Positions 1-6,731 are shown, numbered from the stretch's first letter. The stretch: DNA of 64,000 bases from UBA4416 sp040387475 (GCA_040387475.1 JAZKDT010000046.1:1-64000), one strand, 5' to 3'. The notes: a model not told the origin generated them from the sequence alone. Numbers and translations are program-made.

Positions 1-57
1 TCTTGAAAACTGTTGAACCGTGAGGTTCCTGGGGTTCGAATCCCTATTTCTCCGCCA
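1..57 (+). tRNA. tRNA-Ser(UGA), 3' part
   Basis: The window opens inside the anticodon loop (CTTGAAA, anticodon TGA at 4-6). A long variable arm follows (GAACC 15-19, loop GTGA, GGTTC 24-28), then a T arm (TGGGG 30-34, loop TTCGAAT, CCCTA 42-46), the acceptor 3' strand TTTCTCC, discriminator G54 and an encoded CCA at 55-57. The long variable arm and anticodon identify serine. The 5' half lies outside the window. This gene is the apparent integration target of the element to its right. Confidence 0.93.
43..55 (+). repeat. attL-like core (tRNA 3' end)
   Basis: CCTATTTCTCCGC inside the tRNA T-arm and acceptor stem. It recurs exactly at 4920-4932, and as a 12-mer at 5293-5304. Confidence 0.65.
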
Positions 58-90
58 AAAGCCCGTCAAAAGCGGGCTTTTTCTTTTTTC
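58..90 (+). terminator. Rho-independent terminator after tRNA-Ser
   Basis: A perfect stem AAGCCCG (59-65) / CGGGCTT (73-79) with a 7-nt loop is followed by a T-rich tract. It starts directly after the CCA end. Confidence 0.85.
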
Positions 91-204
91 TAATACCTAC
101 TCTTTTATACAATCTCTATATTTTACAGCCCTTACAGGGCAAAAATGCTTTAAAATGTTCTATGAAATTTAACTTCATATTACACTTTGAATCTCAAAAG
201 ACTA

Positions 205-223
205 TTACCCTATTGGGTACCCT
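205..223 (+). repeat. Arm-type repeat, left end
   Basis: TTACCCTATTGGGTACCCT. The same 19-mer with one mismatch occurs at 4843-4861. A related inverted copy (GTAATAGGGTACCAATAG) lies at 238-255. Position near both element ends suggests binding sites for integrase or an excision factor. This is inference from repetition only. Confidence 0.6.
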
Positions 224-332
224 CTATTTTAAAAAAAGTAATAGGGTACCAATAGTTGACAATTGTCTTGTTTTCCTTGAGCTTGGGAACTTTCGGGGGT
301 ACAATTGCTAAAAAACAATTAATCTATTAGCA

Positions 333-992
333 ATGAACAAACTAAAATTAAATTTCTTCTTAAAAGGTGATAAGAAGCAAAACGGCTTAACGGCTATTTA
401 CGGTAAAATAAAAATTGGCAATACCAACTGTACATTTTCCACAGGAAAGTATATCGAATCTAAAAGGTGGAAATCTACCAACTGTCTAAGGAACGCTCTT
501 AGAGTAGATAATGATAAATCTTTAAAAGATTATCTTGATTCATACCAATTAAAATTGGAGAAAGAGCATACCCAACTTTTAAAAAACCATGATAGTAAAG
601 ATAAACTTACGGCTACATATTTTAAGAATATAGCAATTGATAAAAAACCACTAACAGAACGCCAAATCATGCTTTCTGATATTGTTAGTAATCATATTAA
701 ACACTTTAAATTACAAGTTTCAAAAGGAGATAGAGCTAAAGGGTCAAAAGATAAATATGTAAGAATGGGAGAAGTATTAAAAGCGTTTCTTTCAATCAAA
801 TATAATATTTGTGATATAGAATTTAGTAAAATAGATTCAAAGTTTGTATTTGATTTAGAAGACTATTTGCGTTTTGAAAGAAAGCATGGAGATACTAGCG
901 GAATTGGACATAATACTACTGTAAAATACATTGTAAGGCTGTGTCTGGATTCATTGTGTCAGCTTCATCTTCGTTTAAAGCTTTTTCTATAA
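333..992 (+). pseudogene. Truncated tyrosine recombinase (integrase)
   Basis: The first 200 or so residues match Bacteroidota tyrosine recombinases: an arm-DNA-binding domain (about 1-90) and a SAM-like core-binding domain (about 105-200) ending in HNTTVKYI. The family is about 400 residues long; here the reading frame leaves the family soon after that motif and stops at residue 219. The whole catalytic domain with its Arg-His-Arg-Tyr residues is missing. The last 60-70 bases overlap the truncated end of an opposing restriction-modification gene, so both were probably cut by one deletion. It cannot catalyse recombination as it stands. Its place next to the tRNA fits an integrase of this element. 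Confidence 0.85.
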
Positions 993-1500
993 CCTCTGCC
1001 AACATGCGAGCTTTACCAGCCATCATTTCAGCCAGTTTTTTAGAACTCTTAATCGTTTGCCCAATGTGAAGGCAAAAATCTTTTATCAGATTTATGAATT
1101 CGGTATGATTTTCTGGAAGCGATTTTATTTCATCATTTATTATTTCAGCAATCCTAATTTTCTTAACTAATTCACCGTCTATAAACAGCCAAAAGTCGAT
1201 ATAGTCTGTAATTATTAAATTATTTAATGATTTTCGGTAGCGTTCAAATTGCTCTTTATATTGTTTATCGTCAAGCTTAGACTTGATGTCTTTCGCTTCA
1301 ATGTAACCAACAGGAATATCTTTTTTTGTAATGATATAATCAGGAGCCCCACACTTTACACGAGCTGGTTCGTTAGTAACCATAACATCCGTAACAATAC
1401 TTTTAATAAGATTTTGTAAATAGCCACGATAGCTATGCTCTCTTGCACGGCCTGTGATAAATTCTTTATTTATATCAATTAAATATTCCTGTATCGTCAT
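916..1500 (-). pseudogene. Truncated type ISP/IIG-like restriction-modification protein, nuclease part
   Basis: The 194 residues look like the N-terminal Mrr-like nuclease part of large single-chain restriction-modification enzymes. The motif APDYIITKK...GYIEAKD gives the D...E-x-K pattern of a PD-(D/E)XK nuclease. Such proteins normally go on for several hundred more residues with helicase and N6-adenine methylase domains, but this one ends at a junction near 940-960 against the integrase remnant. The start codon is one base after the stop of the upstream XRE gene, so they form one transcription unit. Family is inferred from motif and layout; without the methylase it should be non-functional or deleterious if active. 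Confidence 0.65.
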
Positions 1501-1501
1501 A

Positions 1502-1780
1502 TTAGTCTTTTCCTTCTAGTATTTTTAATCCCTTTGAAATTAGTTCTTTTGCTTCAATTAATTCTGTTTTTCCAATAACATTTCCTTTTGTTGGAATAAA
1601 TAATTCTCTTACATCCACATCAAGTGCTTCAGATAATTTCAATAATAATTCAACTTTCGGATAAAATTTTTCAGTACAAATATTACTTATTGTTGTTTCT
1701 GTTACTTCAACTTGATTTGCTAAGTCAAGCCTTGAAATACCTTTTTGAAGCATTATTTCTTTAATTCTTAGAACAGCCAT
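1502..1780 (-). CDS. XRE-family HTH regulator (C-protein-like)
   Basis: Small DNA-binding regulator of about 93 residues with a Cro/C1-type helix-turn-helix: RIKEIMLQKGISRLDLA, then the recognition region VTETTISNI and LLLKLSEALDVDVRELF. I start at the Met before AVLRIKEI; the 16 extra upstream codons do not resemble the family. It is one base from the restriction-modification remnant, the usual arrangement of a controller protein that times restriction expression. Inverted repeats in the divergent region upstream (1843-1911) are candidate binding sites. The gene looks intact. Confidence 0.85.
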   Translation of the reverse strand: MAVLRIKEIMLQKGISRLDLANQVEVTETTISNICTEKFYPKVELLLKLSEALDVDVRELFIPTKGNVIGKTELIEAKELISKGLKILEGKD

Positions 1781-1842
1781 TTTTTTGTTTTTATAATGCA
1801 AAGTACAAAATATTACGTTCAAGTACACATATTTGAAAAAAA

Positions 1843-1911
1843 GTGTATTTTAATTTGCTTATTTATGTATTTTAACTTATCTTTATATCATAATTATAAA
1901 GTTAAAATACA
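1843..1911. promoter_or_regulatory. Candidate operator for the XRE regulator
   Basis: A perfect 13-bp inverted repeat, TGTATTTTAACTT (1866-1878) and AAGTTAAAATACA (1899-1911), surrounds a near-consensus -7 box TATCTTTA (1878-1885). A further half-site GTGTATTTTAA is at 1843-1853. It lies between the minus-strand XRE gene and a plus-strand gene starting at 1913, so one regulator could control both. Confidence 0.55.
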
Positions 1912-1912
1912 C

Positions 1913-2239
1913 ATGAACGCATCTGAATTCAAAACAGGGATTAAAGAGATTAAAGAAAATTTAAAAGGCTTAACACTTCAATTAAACAATGCTTATAGTA
2001 CAAGGCCCTATAAAACTTTATATGAATTTGGTAACGCTATTTTGAATGAAGAAAAAAAAGGAAACGATTTTAGAATAAATTGGGTGTGGACATCTGCGGG
2101 AATATTATCTGTCAAATCTATTTCTCATCTATCTCAATTATTTTCAACAGAAAAAATAACTGGTGTTTCATTTGAAGCATATTATCAATCCAAAGATTTT
2201 TCTGATTATTTAAGAACTGGTTTTTCACTTAACGACTAA
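1913..2239 (+). CDS. Hypothetical protein
   Basis: A 108-residue soluble protein with no domain I recognise. I start at the ATG at 1913 (MNASEFKTG), directly after the operator-like inverted repeat, because the longer upstream reading frame runs through that regulatory DNA. It has a Lys-rich N-terminal helix and a mixed central part (INWVWTSAGILSV). It is the first gene of a plus-strand run with the next two small genes and is divergent from the XRE regulator, which probably controls it. No function can be assigned. Confidence 0.6.
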   Translation: MNASEFKTGIKEIKENLKGLTLQLNNAYSTRPYKTLYEFGNAILNEEKKGNDFRINWVWTSAGILSVKSISHLSQLFSTEKITGVSFEAYYQSKDFSDYLRTGFSLND

Positions 2240-2249
2240 TAAAAAAATC

Positions 2250-2543
2250 ATGGACAGCTTCACTATCGTAAAATTTAAAAGATGGATTTGTTTTGTTGAA
2301 ATGGGTGCTTATCCCAACGACCGAAAGGCAATCGAATTAATTAATGCTAAAAATGGTGAACCAGTTTTGGTTGCTACCATTAACGTTCCAGAGGTTATTA
2401 TTAATGAAGATGAAGTAATAATAAAAAACTATACCGAGAACGAAGGAGTACTTGAAGCTCTGATAAAAGCCAAAGTAGTAAGTAATCCTATAAGAACAAT
2501 TCAAACTGGGATGGTTACAGTTCCAATCTGTAAACTATTATAA
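2250..2543 (+). CDS. Hypothetical protein, Bacteroidota mobile-element family
   Basis: A 97-residue protein starting MDSFTIVKFKRW and ending in VTVPICKLL. I recall similar short proteins from conjugative elements and phages of Bacteroidota, with the same FTIVKFKRW opening and a closing PICxLL, but no function is known to me. It is ten bases downstream of the previous gene and twenty upstream of the next, so probably in one operon. Intact by length. Confidence 0.65.
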   Translation: MDSFTIVKFKRWICFVEMGAYPNDRKAIELINAKNGEPVLVATINVPEVIINEDEVIIKNYTENEGVLEALIKAKVVSNPIRTIQTGMVTVPICKLL

Positions 2544-2562
2544 TCAATTTAAAACTAGCCTT

Positions 2563-2868
2563 ATGGAAACGCAATCAATCTCAATAGCCAAAACAATATT
2601 AGAACAAATACAATATGCTGACCGTTGGTTTTTGCCAGCAATCGGTGCAAAGAATTTCCTAGCACTACCAGAATCCAAAATGTTTCAAGGCGGTGTTAGA
2701 TTCAAAGTAAATGGATTAAAACATAAAGGAATTGTAGAAATATCTTTGCGTTGGGTAGATGATTACTCCATCAGTTTTCTAAGTAAAGCTGGTGATGAAA
2801 TAAAAAGAGTTGAAGGTGTTTATTGTGACATGTTGGTAGAAGTATTGGATTGGATAGAAGGAAAGTAA
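2563..2868 (+). CDS. Hypothetical protein, Bacteroidota mobile-element family
   Basis: A 101-residue protein. The segments TILEQIQYADRW, GAKNFLALPES, GGVRFKVNGLKHKG and VYCDMLVEVLDWIEG resemble a short protein family I associate with Bacteroidota integrative elements and phages, often next to a relative of the preceding gene. It has no membrane segment or signal peptide. It may be an accessory factor in element maintenance, but that is inference from neighbourhood only. Three bases separate its stop from the convergent membrane-protein gene. Confidence 0.65.
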   Translation: METQSISIAKTILEQIQYADRWFLPAIGAKNFLALPESKMFQGGVRFKVNGLKHKGIVEISLRWVDDYSISFLSKAGDEIKRVEGVYCDMLVEVLDWIEGK

Positions 2869-2871
2869 GTC

Positions 2872-4752
2872 TCAACTCTTTAATGTAATATTATCCCACC
2901 AATTATCATCCTTCTGTACTTTCTTACTCGCTGCTTTAATCTTTTGAAATCCTGTAATTATTTTATCAATTTTAGCTAGTAACTCCTCTGAAATTTTTTC
3001 TTTTTCTTTATCCTTGTAATTGAATTTTTCAAGAATTTCAGATTTTTGGTGATACTCTCTTATGGATTTAAACTCCTCTAAAAGTGATAAATAATTATTA
3101 TAATTATTATTAATGTCCTTCTCAAAATGCTCTTTTAAAATAGTGAAAAAATTTAAAACCTTTTCAACGGTTTCGGTTAACGCATCACCCTTCTCATGAA
3201 TTTGGAATAGTTTACGAAATGGAGCAAACGTTGGTCTAAAACTTATAAAACTATAGTTTAATTTATTCCTATCGTTTTCGACCAAGTATTTAATATGGTC
3301 ACACAGAAAATAAAATAAACGCTCACTGTATTTAGGTTTATGGTTAATAACTTCATTAAATATAGAAATTTCAAATGCAGACATCGCTGTATAGGAATCG
3401 ATAACACCTTCATCAAAAGCCTTCTTAATCAAATGGCTAATGTTGAGATACAAATTAACTATAACCCATTCCTTTTGTAATTTCCCTAGATTAGAAGAAG
3501 ATATAGTTCTTATCAAACTCTGAATTGACGTAAAAGCATAAGACAAAACCCTTTCTTTTCTAAATTCTATACTTTTCTTACAGGCTAATTCCAATAACCT
3601 TGGAATATGTTCAATAATAAAATCCCATTGGAGTTCTAAATCAACATTGTGTTTTATTTTTGAGTCATCGTCTCCATCCAAAAATGACAAACTTTTAAGC
3701 TCACTCTCTTTTGGCGTACTTTTTATTATATGAATTTCAAATATATTTTCAATCATCATAAATCCATCAATAATAACATCGTCTTGATTATGTGCAAGTA
3801 ACTTCCCAATAAAATCTTTCATGTAATCCTCAAGACTTTCAGTTCTTATCAATCCAATTCCGTTATTCGCATGATGATTATGGATAGCAAGAAAGGAATT
3901 AAAAATCTGTTTCAGAGATTGATATCCATTTTTATTAATAGCTTCATTAACAACGCCATTCCAAATTATAAACAATGCTTTATAAAACTCACTTAAAGCC
4001 CTTCTATCAAACTCTGAATTAATAAACGGAATGAATTTGCTGGTAGATTCATGTATAATAAAAGCAGACACGTGATGGCTATTATCCCCAGCATATTTCT
4101 CCCCTAAATCTCTTAGAATAATAAACGGTGACGAATCAATGTTATCAAGTTCTTTTTCAAAATCGACCATACCATGGTTATAGCCTATAATTGCAGCTAC
4201 ATTTGGAGGTGTTATTTTGTTACATTCGTTTTGAATATATTTTTTCGATTCAGTTTCAAATAAAATTTTTTTACCAAGCACAAATAATGATATTATACTT
4301 AATATAAACACAAAAGCAAGAAAATACAGTATTGTTAACTCCATATTATCTATATCCTCGCCCATCACTAATAAGAAAAGAAAAGAATATAAAAGAACTG
4401 ATGTTTGAATAGTAACAATAAAAATAACATTCTGATTTGTTAATAGTCTACTAGTTCCAATTCTTCCCAGTCTATTTCTGAAAATCTCAAAAGCCAGTAT
4501 GATTATTGCTAAAGAAATCCCCAAAACAGAACTAATGACCGAGATTATAGTTTCAGCAATTTTTTCTGGTTCTTTTGTTTCAGATAAACCAAAATAGTCT
4601 GGAAAAAGATTAAAATTGATTTTTTTAAATATTAGGAAAAACACCCCAATTAATAGAGGTAAGTAGATGTATTGATATTTTACAAGATGTTTGTCTGATT
4701 TTGGAGTAATCGGTTTTACTGGAGCTGGATTAATTGCTTTTGGTTGATTCAT
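2872..4752 (-). CDS. Large membrane-anchored protein of unknown function
   Basis: A 626-residue protein I do not recognise. A Pro/Lys-rich N-terminus (about 1-25) is followed by four hydrophobic helices near 26-43, 70-91, 108-130 and 139-160, then about 460 mostly charged, helical residues likely in the cytoplasm. The N-terminal helix pattern recalls DUF2254-type membrane proteins, but only weakly. It occupies the attR-side half of the integrative element as a lone minus-strand cargo gene, a position where defence or other accessory genes are often found. No nuclease, ATPase or protease motif is visible. It has its own upstream gap of about 150 bases. It seems intact. Confidence 0.6.
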   Translation of the reverse strand: MNQPKAINPAPVKPITPKSDKHLVKYQYIYLPLLIGVFFLIFKKINFNLFPDYFGLSETKEPEKIAETIISVISSVLGISLAIIILAFEIFRNRLGRIGTSRLLTNQNVIFIVTIQTSVLLYSFLFLLVMGEDIDNMELTILYFLAFVFILSIISLFVLGKKILFETESKKYIQNECNKITPPNVAAIIGYNHGMVDFEKELDNIDSSPFIILRDLGEKYAGDNSHHVSAFIIHESTSKFIPFINSEFDRRALSEFYKALFIIWNGVVNEAINKNGYQSLKQIFNSFLAIHNHHANNGIGLIRTESLEDYMKDFIGKLLAHNQDDVIIDGFMMIENIFEIHIIKSTPKESELKSLSFLDGDDDSKIKHNVDLELQWDFIIEHIPRLLELACKKSIEFRKERVLSYAFTSIQSLIRTISSSNLGKLQKEWVIVNLYLNISHLIKKAFDEGVIDSYTAMSAFEISIFNEVINHKPKYSERLFYFLCDHIKYLVENDRNKLNYSFISFRPTFAPFRKLFQIHEKGDALTETVEKVLNFFTILKEHFEKDINNNYNNYLSLLEEFKSIREYHQKSEILEKFNYKDKEKEKISEELLAKIDKIITGFQKIKAASKKVQKDDNWWDNITLKS

Positions 4753-4842
4753 ACCATAAATTTAACAAACTTATCTATCTAAAATATCAATGAAAATGCT
4801 TATTTTTGATAAGCAATCGTACTTTGAAAATAACCAGTTCAG

Positions 4843-4861
4843 TTACCCTATTAGGTACCCT
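4843..4861 (+). repeat. Arm-type repeat, right end
   Basis: TTACCCTATTAGGTACCCT, one mismatch from the repeat at 205-223 and in the same orientation. It is about 60 bases from the attR-like core. Confidence 0.6.
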
Positions 4862-4919
4862 GTAAACTATAAATTATAAAAACGTTGGTATTAAAAGCCT
4901 GTAGAGGTAGGTCAGGGAA

Positions 4920-4932
4920 CCTATTTCTCCGC
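4920..4932 (+). repeat. attR-like core, copy of tRNA-Ser 3' end
   Basis: CCTATTTCTCCGC, identical to tRNA positions 43-55. The rest of the tRNA is absent on its left. It is followed by its own terminator hairpin, as is the true tRNA. Confidence 0.65.
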
Positions 4933-4937
4933 TGATA

Positions 4938-4970
4938 AAAAAAGGGTTTTACATTGTAAAACCCTTTTTT
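4938..4970 (+). terminator. Rho-independent terminator after attR-like core
   Basis: A perfect 15-bp stem (4938-4952 / 4956-4970) with a 3-nt loop ends in six T. It lies between the tRNA-end copy and the GTG of the GIY-YIG gene, so it would have ended transcripts of a tRNA reading into this site. Confidence 0.85.
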
Positions 4971-4978
4971 ATTTAAAT

Positions 4979-5230
4979 GTGAGTTATTTTACCTACATAT
5001 TAATTAGCCAGAAAGATAGCAGATATTATTACGGATACACTTCCAATCTTTATGAACGCTTAAGTCGTCACAATAGCGGCATGGTAAGAAGTACAAAGGC
5101 ACGAATACCGTTTAAAATTCATTATTTTGAAGAGTTTAATTCCAAAACTGAGGCAATTAAACGTGAGAATTTTTTCAAAAGCATTGATGGCTATAACTGG
5201 CTCAGAGATCAAAACATCATCACAAAATGA
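4979..5230 (+). CDS. GIY-YIG family endonuclease, free-standing
   Basis: A compact 83-residue single-domain nuclease of the UvrC N-terminal/URI type. The GIY-YIG motif appears as FTYIL (residues 4-8) and YYGYTS (17-22), followed by the catalytic Arg in LYERLSRHNSG and a Glu in FKIHYFEEF; the C-terminal AIKRENFFKS helix is typical. The start is GTG, because the nearest ATG (4977) runs into a stop. No standalone promoter is evident: a strong terminator ends eight bases before the start. Genes of this type recur beside structural RNA genes in Bacteroidota, and this one lies between copies of a tRNA-Ser end. Its natural target is unknown. Confidence 0.88.
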   Translation: MSYFTYILISQKDSRYYYGYTSNLYERLSRHNSGMVRSTKARIPFKIHYFEEFNSKTEAIKRENFFKSIDGYNWLRDQNIITK

Positions 5231-5249
5231 GATTGCGGTCCCATCGGGA

Positions 5250-5304
5250 AAAACTGTTGAACCGTGAGGTTCCTGGGGTTCCCCCGATGGGGCTATTTCT
5301 CCGC
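5250..5304 (+). pseudogene. tRNA-Ser-like 3' fragment with broken T arm
   Basis: Bases 5250-5281 equal tRNA-Ser positions 6-37 (anticodon 3' side, variable arm, start of T arm). The T-loop and 3' T-stem are replaced by CCCCGATGGGG, and then CTATTTCTCCGC resumes. Just upstream, CCCATCGGG (5240-5248) is the inverse complement of part of the replacement, making a stem around the tRNA fragment. No 5' half exists, so this is not a working tRNA. Confidence 0.75.
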
Positions 5305-5323
5305 TTTACGTTTATTACTTTTT

Positions 5324-5356
5324 AAAGCCGCTTGTGTAAACAGGTGGCTTTTTAGT
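5324..5356 (+). terminator. Rho-independent terminator after tRNA-like fragment
   Basis: Stem AAAGCCGCTTG (5324-5334) with CAGGTGGCTTT (5341-5351), including G-T pairs, then a T run. It is probably the original terminator of the tRNA locus. Confidence 0.65.
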
Positions 5357-5388
5357 TTTCCTTACCTCAGGATAAGACCTTTAGAAAT

Positions 5389-5398
5389 NNNNNNNNNN
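5389..5398. other. Assembly gap (10 N)
   Basis: Ten N bases of probably unknown true length. The sequence to the right begins inside tag, so at least about 40 codons of that gene are missing. Confidence 0.95.
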
Positions 5399-5816
5399 GG
5401 CCGGTCTTAGCTGGGAAACCATCTTGAAAAAAGAAGCAACGTTCAGAAAAGCGTACAGCAATTTCAATATTAAAAAAGTAGCGGCGTATACTGAAAAAGA
5501 CAGAGAAAGACTAATGGCTGATGCCGGGATTATCAGAAATCGTTTAAAAATTAACGCTGCTATTGAAAATGCAAAAACAATATTGCTCATTCAAAAAGAA
5601 CACGGCTCTTTTGAAAAATGGTTGGACACTAACAGTCCTAAAACAAAAGAAGAATGGGTTAAACTTTTCAAAAAAACGTTCAAGTTCACTGGCGGAGAAA
5701 TAGTGAATGAATTCCTTATGAGCACAGGACATTTACCGGGAGCTCATTCGCCCGACTGTATTATTTATAAGAAAACCGTAAAGGCAAAACCAATTTGGTT
5801 AACGACGCAAAAGTAA
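5399..5816 (+). CDS. tag: DNA-3-methyladenine glycosylase I, 5' end in gap
   Basis: Base-excision repair enzyme that removes 3-methyladenine from DNA. The frame is open from the gap edge and reads AGLSWETILKKEATFRKAYSNF, a hallmark of the Tag family, so the true start lies in the gap; a start at 5424 would remove conserved sequence. Downstream come RLMADAGIIRNRLKINAAI and the C-terminal GHLPGAHSPDC, which gives the His-x3-Cys half of the zinc site. The other ligands (N-terminal Cys and His) fall in the missing part. Family length is about 190 residues; 138 are present. It stands alone next to a convergent HxlR regulator. Confidence 0.92.
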
Positions 5817-5827
5817 ACAACACAAAT

Positions 5828-6217
5828 CTACTCTCTCCCGCTTCTGGCTATAATTCTTTTTCGGTGTTTTGTTCCCCAGGTGTGTAACTCGCTGATCAAA
5901 GGCCTTAACGTTTTTCCATAAGTAGTTAACTCATACTCAACAGACACAGGAGATGTGTCATATACATGCCTGCTGGCGAGTTCATTGATCTCAAGTTCTT
6001 TTAATTCCTTAGATAACATCTTAGGGGTTAATCCCGGTATTTCGCGTTGTATTTGCTTGAACCTTTTTTTGCCAAAGGTTAAAGAAAGAATTATCTGTAT
6101 CTTCCACTTGCCGCTCAAAATATCCAAAGCGTCTTTCACAGGTAACAATTGTTTGGTACATTCTGTTGCGGAATGATGAATTGGAGATTTACGTTTATCT
6201 TGTTCTAAAGTTTCCAT
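5828..6217 (-). CDS. HxlR-family winged-helix transcriptional regulator
   Basis: A 129-residue DNA-binding regulator. Family marks are a Cys near the N-terminus (ATECTKQLLPVKDALDILSG), GKWKIQIILSL, the recognition helix region FKQIQREIPGLTPKMLSKEL and the wing YELTTYGKTL. The single N-terminal Cys is the residue that senses electrophiles or oxidants in characterised members. It is divergent from a DoxX-like gene, and the 148-base gap holds an inverted repeat overlapping its own promoter, so it probably represses itself and controls the DoxX gene. The natural inducer is not deducible. Confidence 0.9.
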   Translation of the reverse strand: METLEQDKRKSPIHHSATECTKQLLPVKDALDILSGKWKIQIILSLTFGKKRFKQIQREIPGLTPKMLSKELKELEINELASRHVYDTSPVSVEYELTTYGKTLRPLISELHTWGTKHRKRIIARSGRE

Positions 6218-6234
6218 ATTGACTATTTATGACA

Positions 6235-6294
6235 CAAAGATACGACATTACCGATATCTTATGGATACCGCTTTCCTAAAGTATACCGGTATCC
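6235..6294. promoter_or_regulatory. hxlR promoter -7 box and candidate HxlR operator
   Basis: On the minus strand TATCTTTG (6242-6235) matches the Bacteroidota -7 box 17 bases before the hxlR start. An inverted repeat GGATACCG (6263-6270) / CGGTATCC (6287-6294) covers the -33 region; related half-sites are near 6251 and 6314. The geometry suits a dimeric winged-helix regulator acting on both divergent genes. Confidence 0.55.
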
Positions 6295-6331
6295 TATTGG
6301 AAACTACTATCAAATGGATACTTAATACACC

Positions 6332-6339
6332 TAGTTTTG
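6332..6339 (+). promoter_or_regulatory. doxX-like gene -7 promoter box
   Basis: TAGTTTTG fits TAnnTTTG and lies 26 bases before the ATG at 6366. No clear -33 TTG at normal spacing, in keeping with regulated activity. Confidence 0.5.
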
Positions 6340-6365
6340 TGATCTAACTTTAAAACTTAAATCCT

Positions 6366-6731
6366 ATGTCAACAAAAACAACACGCATCATTTCTATTAT
6401 ATTAATGATTATTCCGTCGCTGATGCTCATCATGAGCGGTATCATGAAGATAACCCATGCTGAACAAATTGTAAACGGATTGACCAAAATTGGCCTGGGG
6501 TCGTACATAACCCTTTTTGGAATGATAGAACTCATCGCTGTGGCATTGTTCCTTTACCCCAAAACCTATAAGATCGGTTTTTTATTAATCTGTTGTTATT
6601 TAGGCGGGGCCTTGTCGATTGAATTATCAACAACACAGCCGCCCACAGCCGCCATTATTTTAGCTGTTGCCTGGATCGCGGTGTTCCTGAAAGATAATAA
6701 CATGTTTTTAAGTCCCGGAAAAACCAATTAA
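6366..6731 (+). CDS. DoxX-like membrane protein
   Basis: A 121-residue integral membrane protein with four predicted helices (about 8-28, 45-63, 70-90, 94-110), the size and pattern of the DoxX-like family. Residues SGIMKITHAEQIVNGLTKIG and LGGALSIELSTTQP match the conserved loop positions. Family members are small inner-membrane proteins linked to redox stress or quinone-related functions; the exact reaction is not established. The divergent HxlR gene and the shared inverted repeat suggest induction by an electrophile or oxidant. A strong terminator follows 20 bases after the stop. Confidence 0.88.
   Translation: MSTKTTRIISIILMIIPSLMLIMSGIMKITHAEQIVNGLTKIGLGSYITLFGMIELIAVALFLYPKTYKIGFLLICCYLGGALSIELSTTQPPTAAIILAVAWIAVFLKDNNMFLSPGKTN

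Larger units (their letters stand above)
43..4932. mobile_element. Decayed integrative element in tRNA-Ser
   Basis: The segment lies between a tRNA 3' end and a 13-bp duplicate of that end at 4920-4932. A tyrosine recombinase remnant sits next to the tRNA, as is usual for tRNA-targeting islands. A near-identical 19-mer occurs inside both ends in the same orientation (205-223 and 4843-4861), as expected of arm-type integrase or excisionase sites. The cargo is accessory: a restriction-modification remnant, its regulator, three small genes of types I associate with Bacteroidota mobile elements and a large membrane protein. No transfer genes are visible. The recombinase has no catalytic domain, so the element is probably immobile. 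The boundaries are inferred. Confidence 0.7.
4920..5304 (+). mobile_element. GIY-YIG mini-unit flanked by tRNA-Ser 3' copies
   Basis: A single small endonuclease gene is bounded by CTATTTCTCCGC on the left (4921-4932) and right (5293-5304). The right copy is preceded by 32 bases identical to tRNA-Ser positions 6-37. Each copy carries a different terminator downstream. The layout suggests stepwise insertion at a tRNA 3' end with restoration of the acceptor stem. No integrase is present in the unit. Confidence 0.5.

Noticed and set aside
5250..5304. A second functional tRNA-Ser
   Set aside because: There is no 5' half and the T-loop is replaced.
5381..5732. Minus-strand open frames opposite tag
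   Set aside because: They overlap the clearly coding tag sequence and one reads through the N gap.
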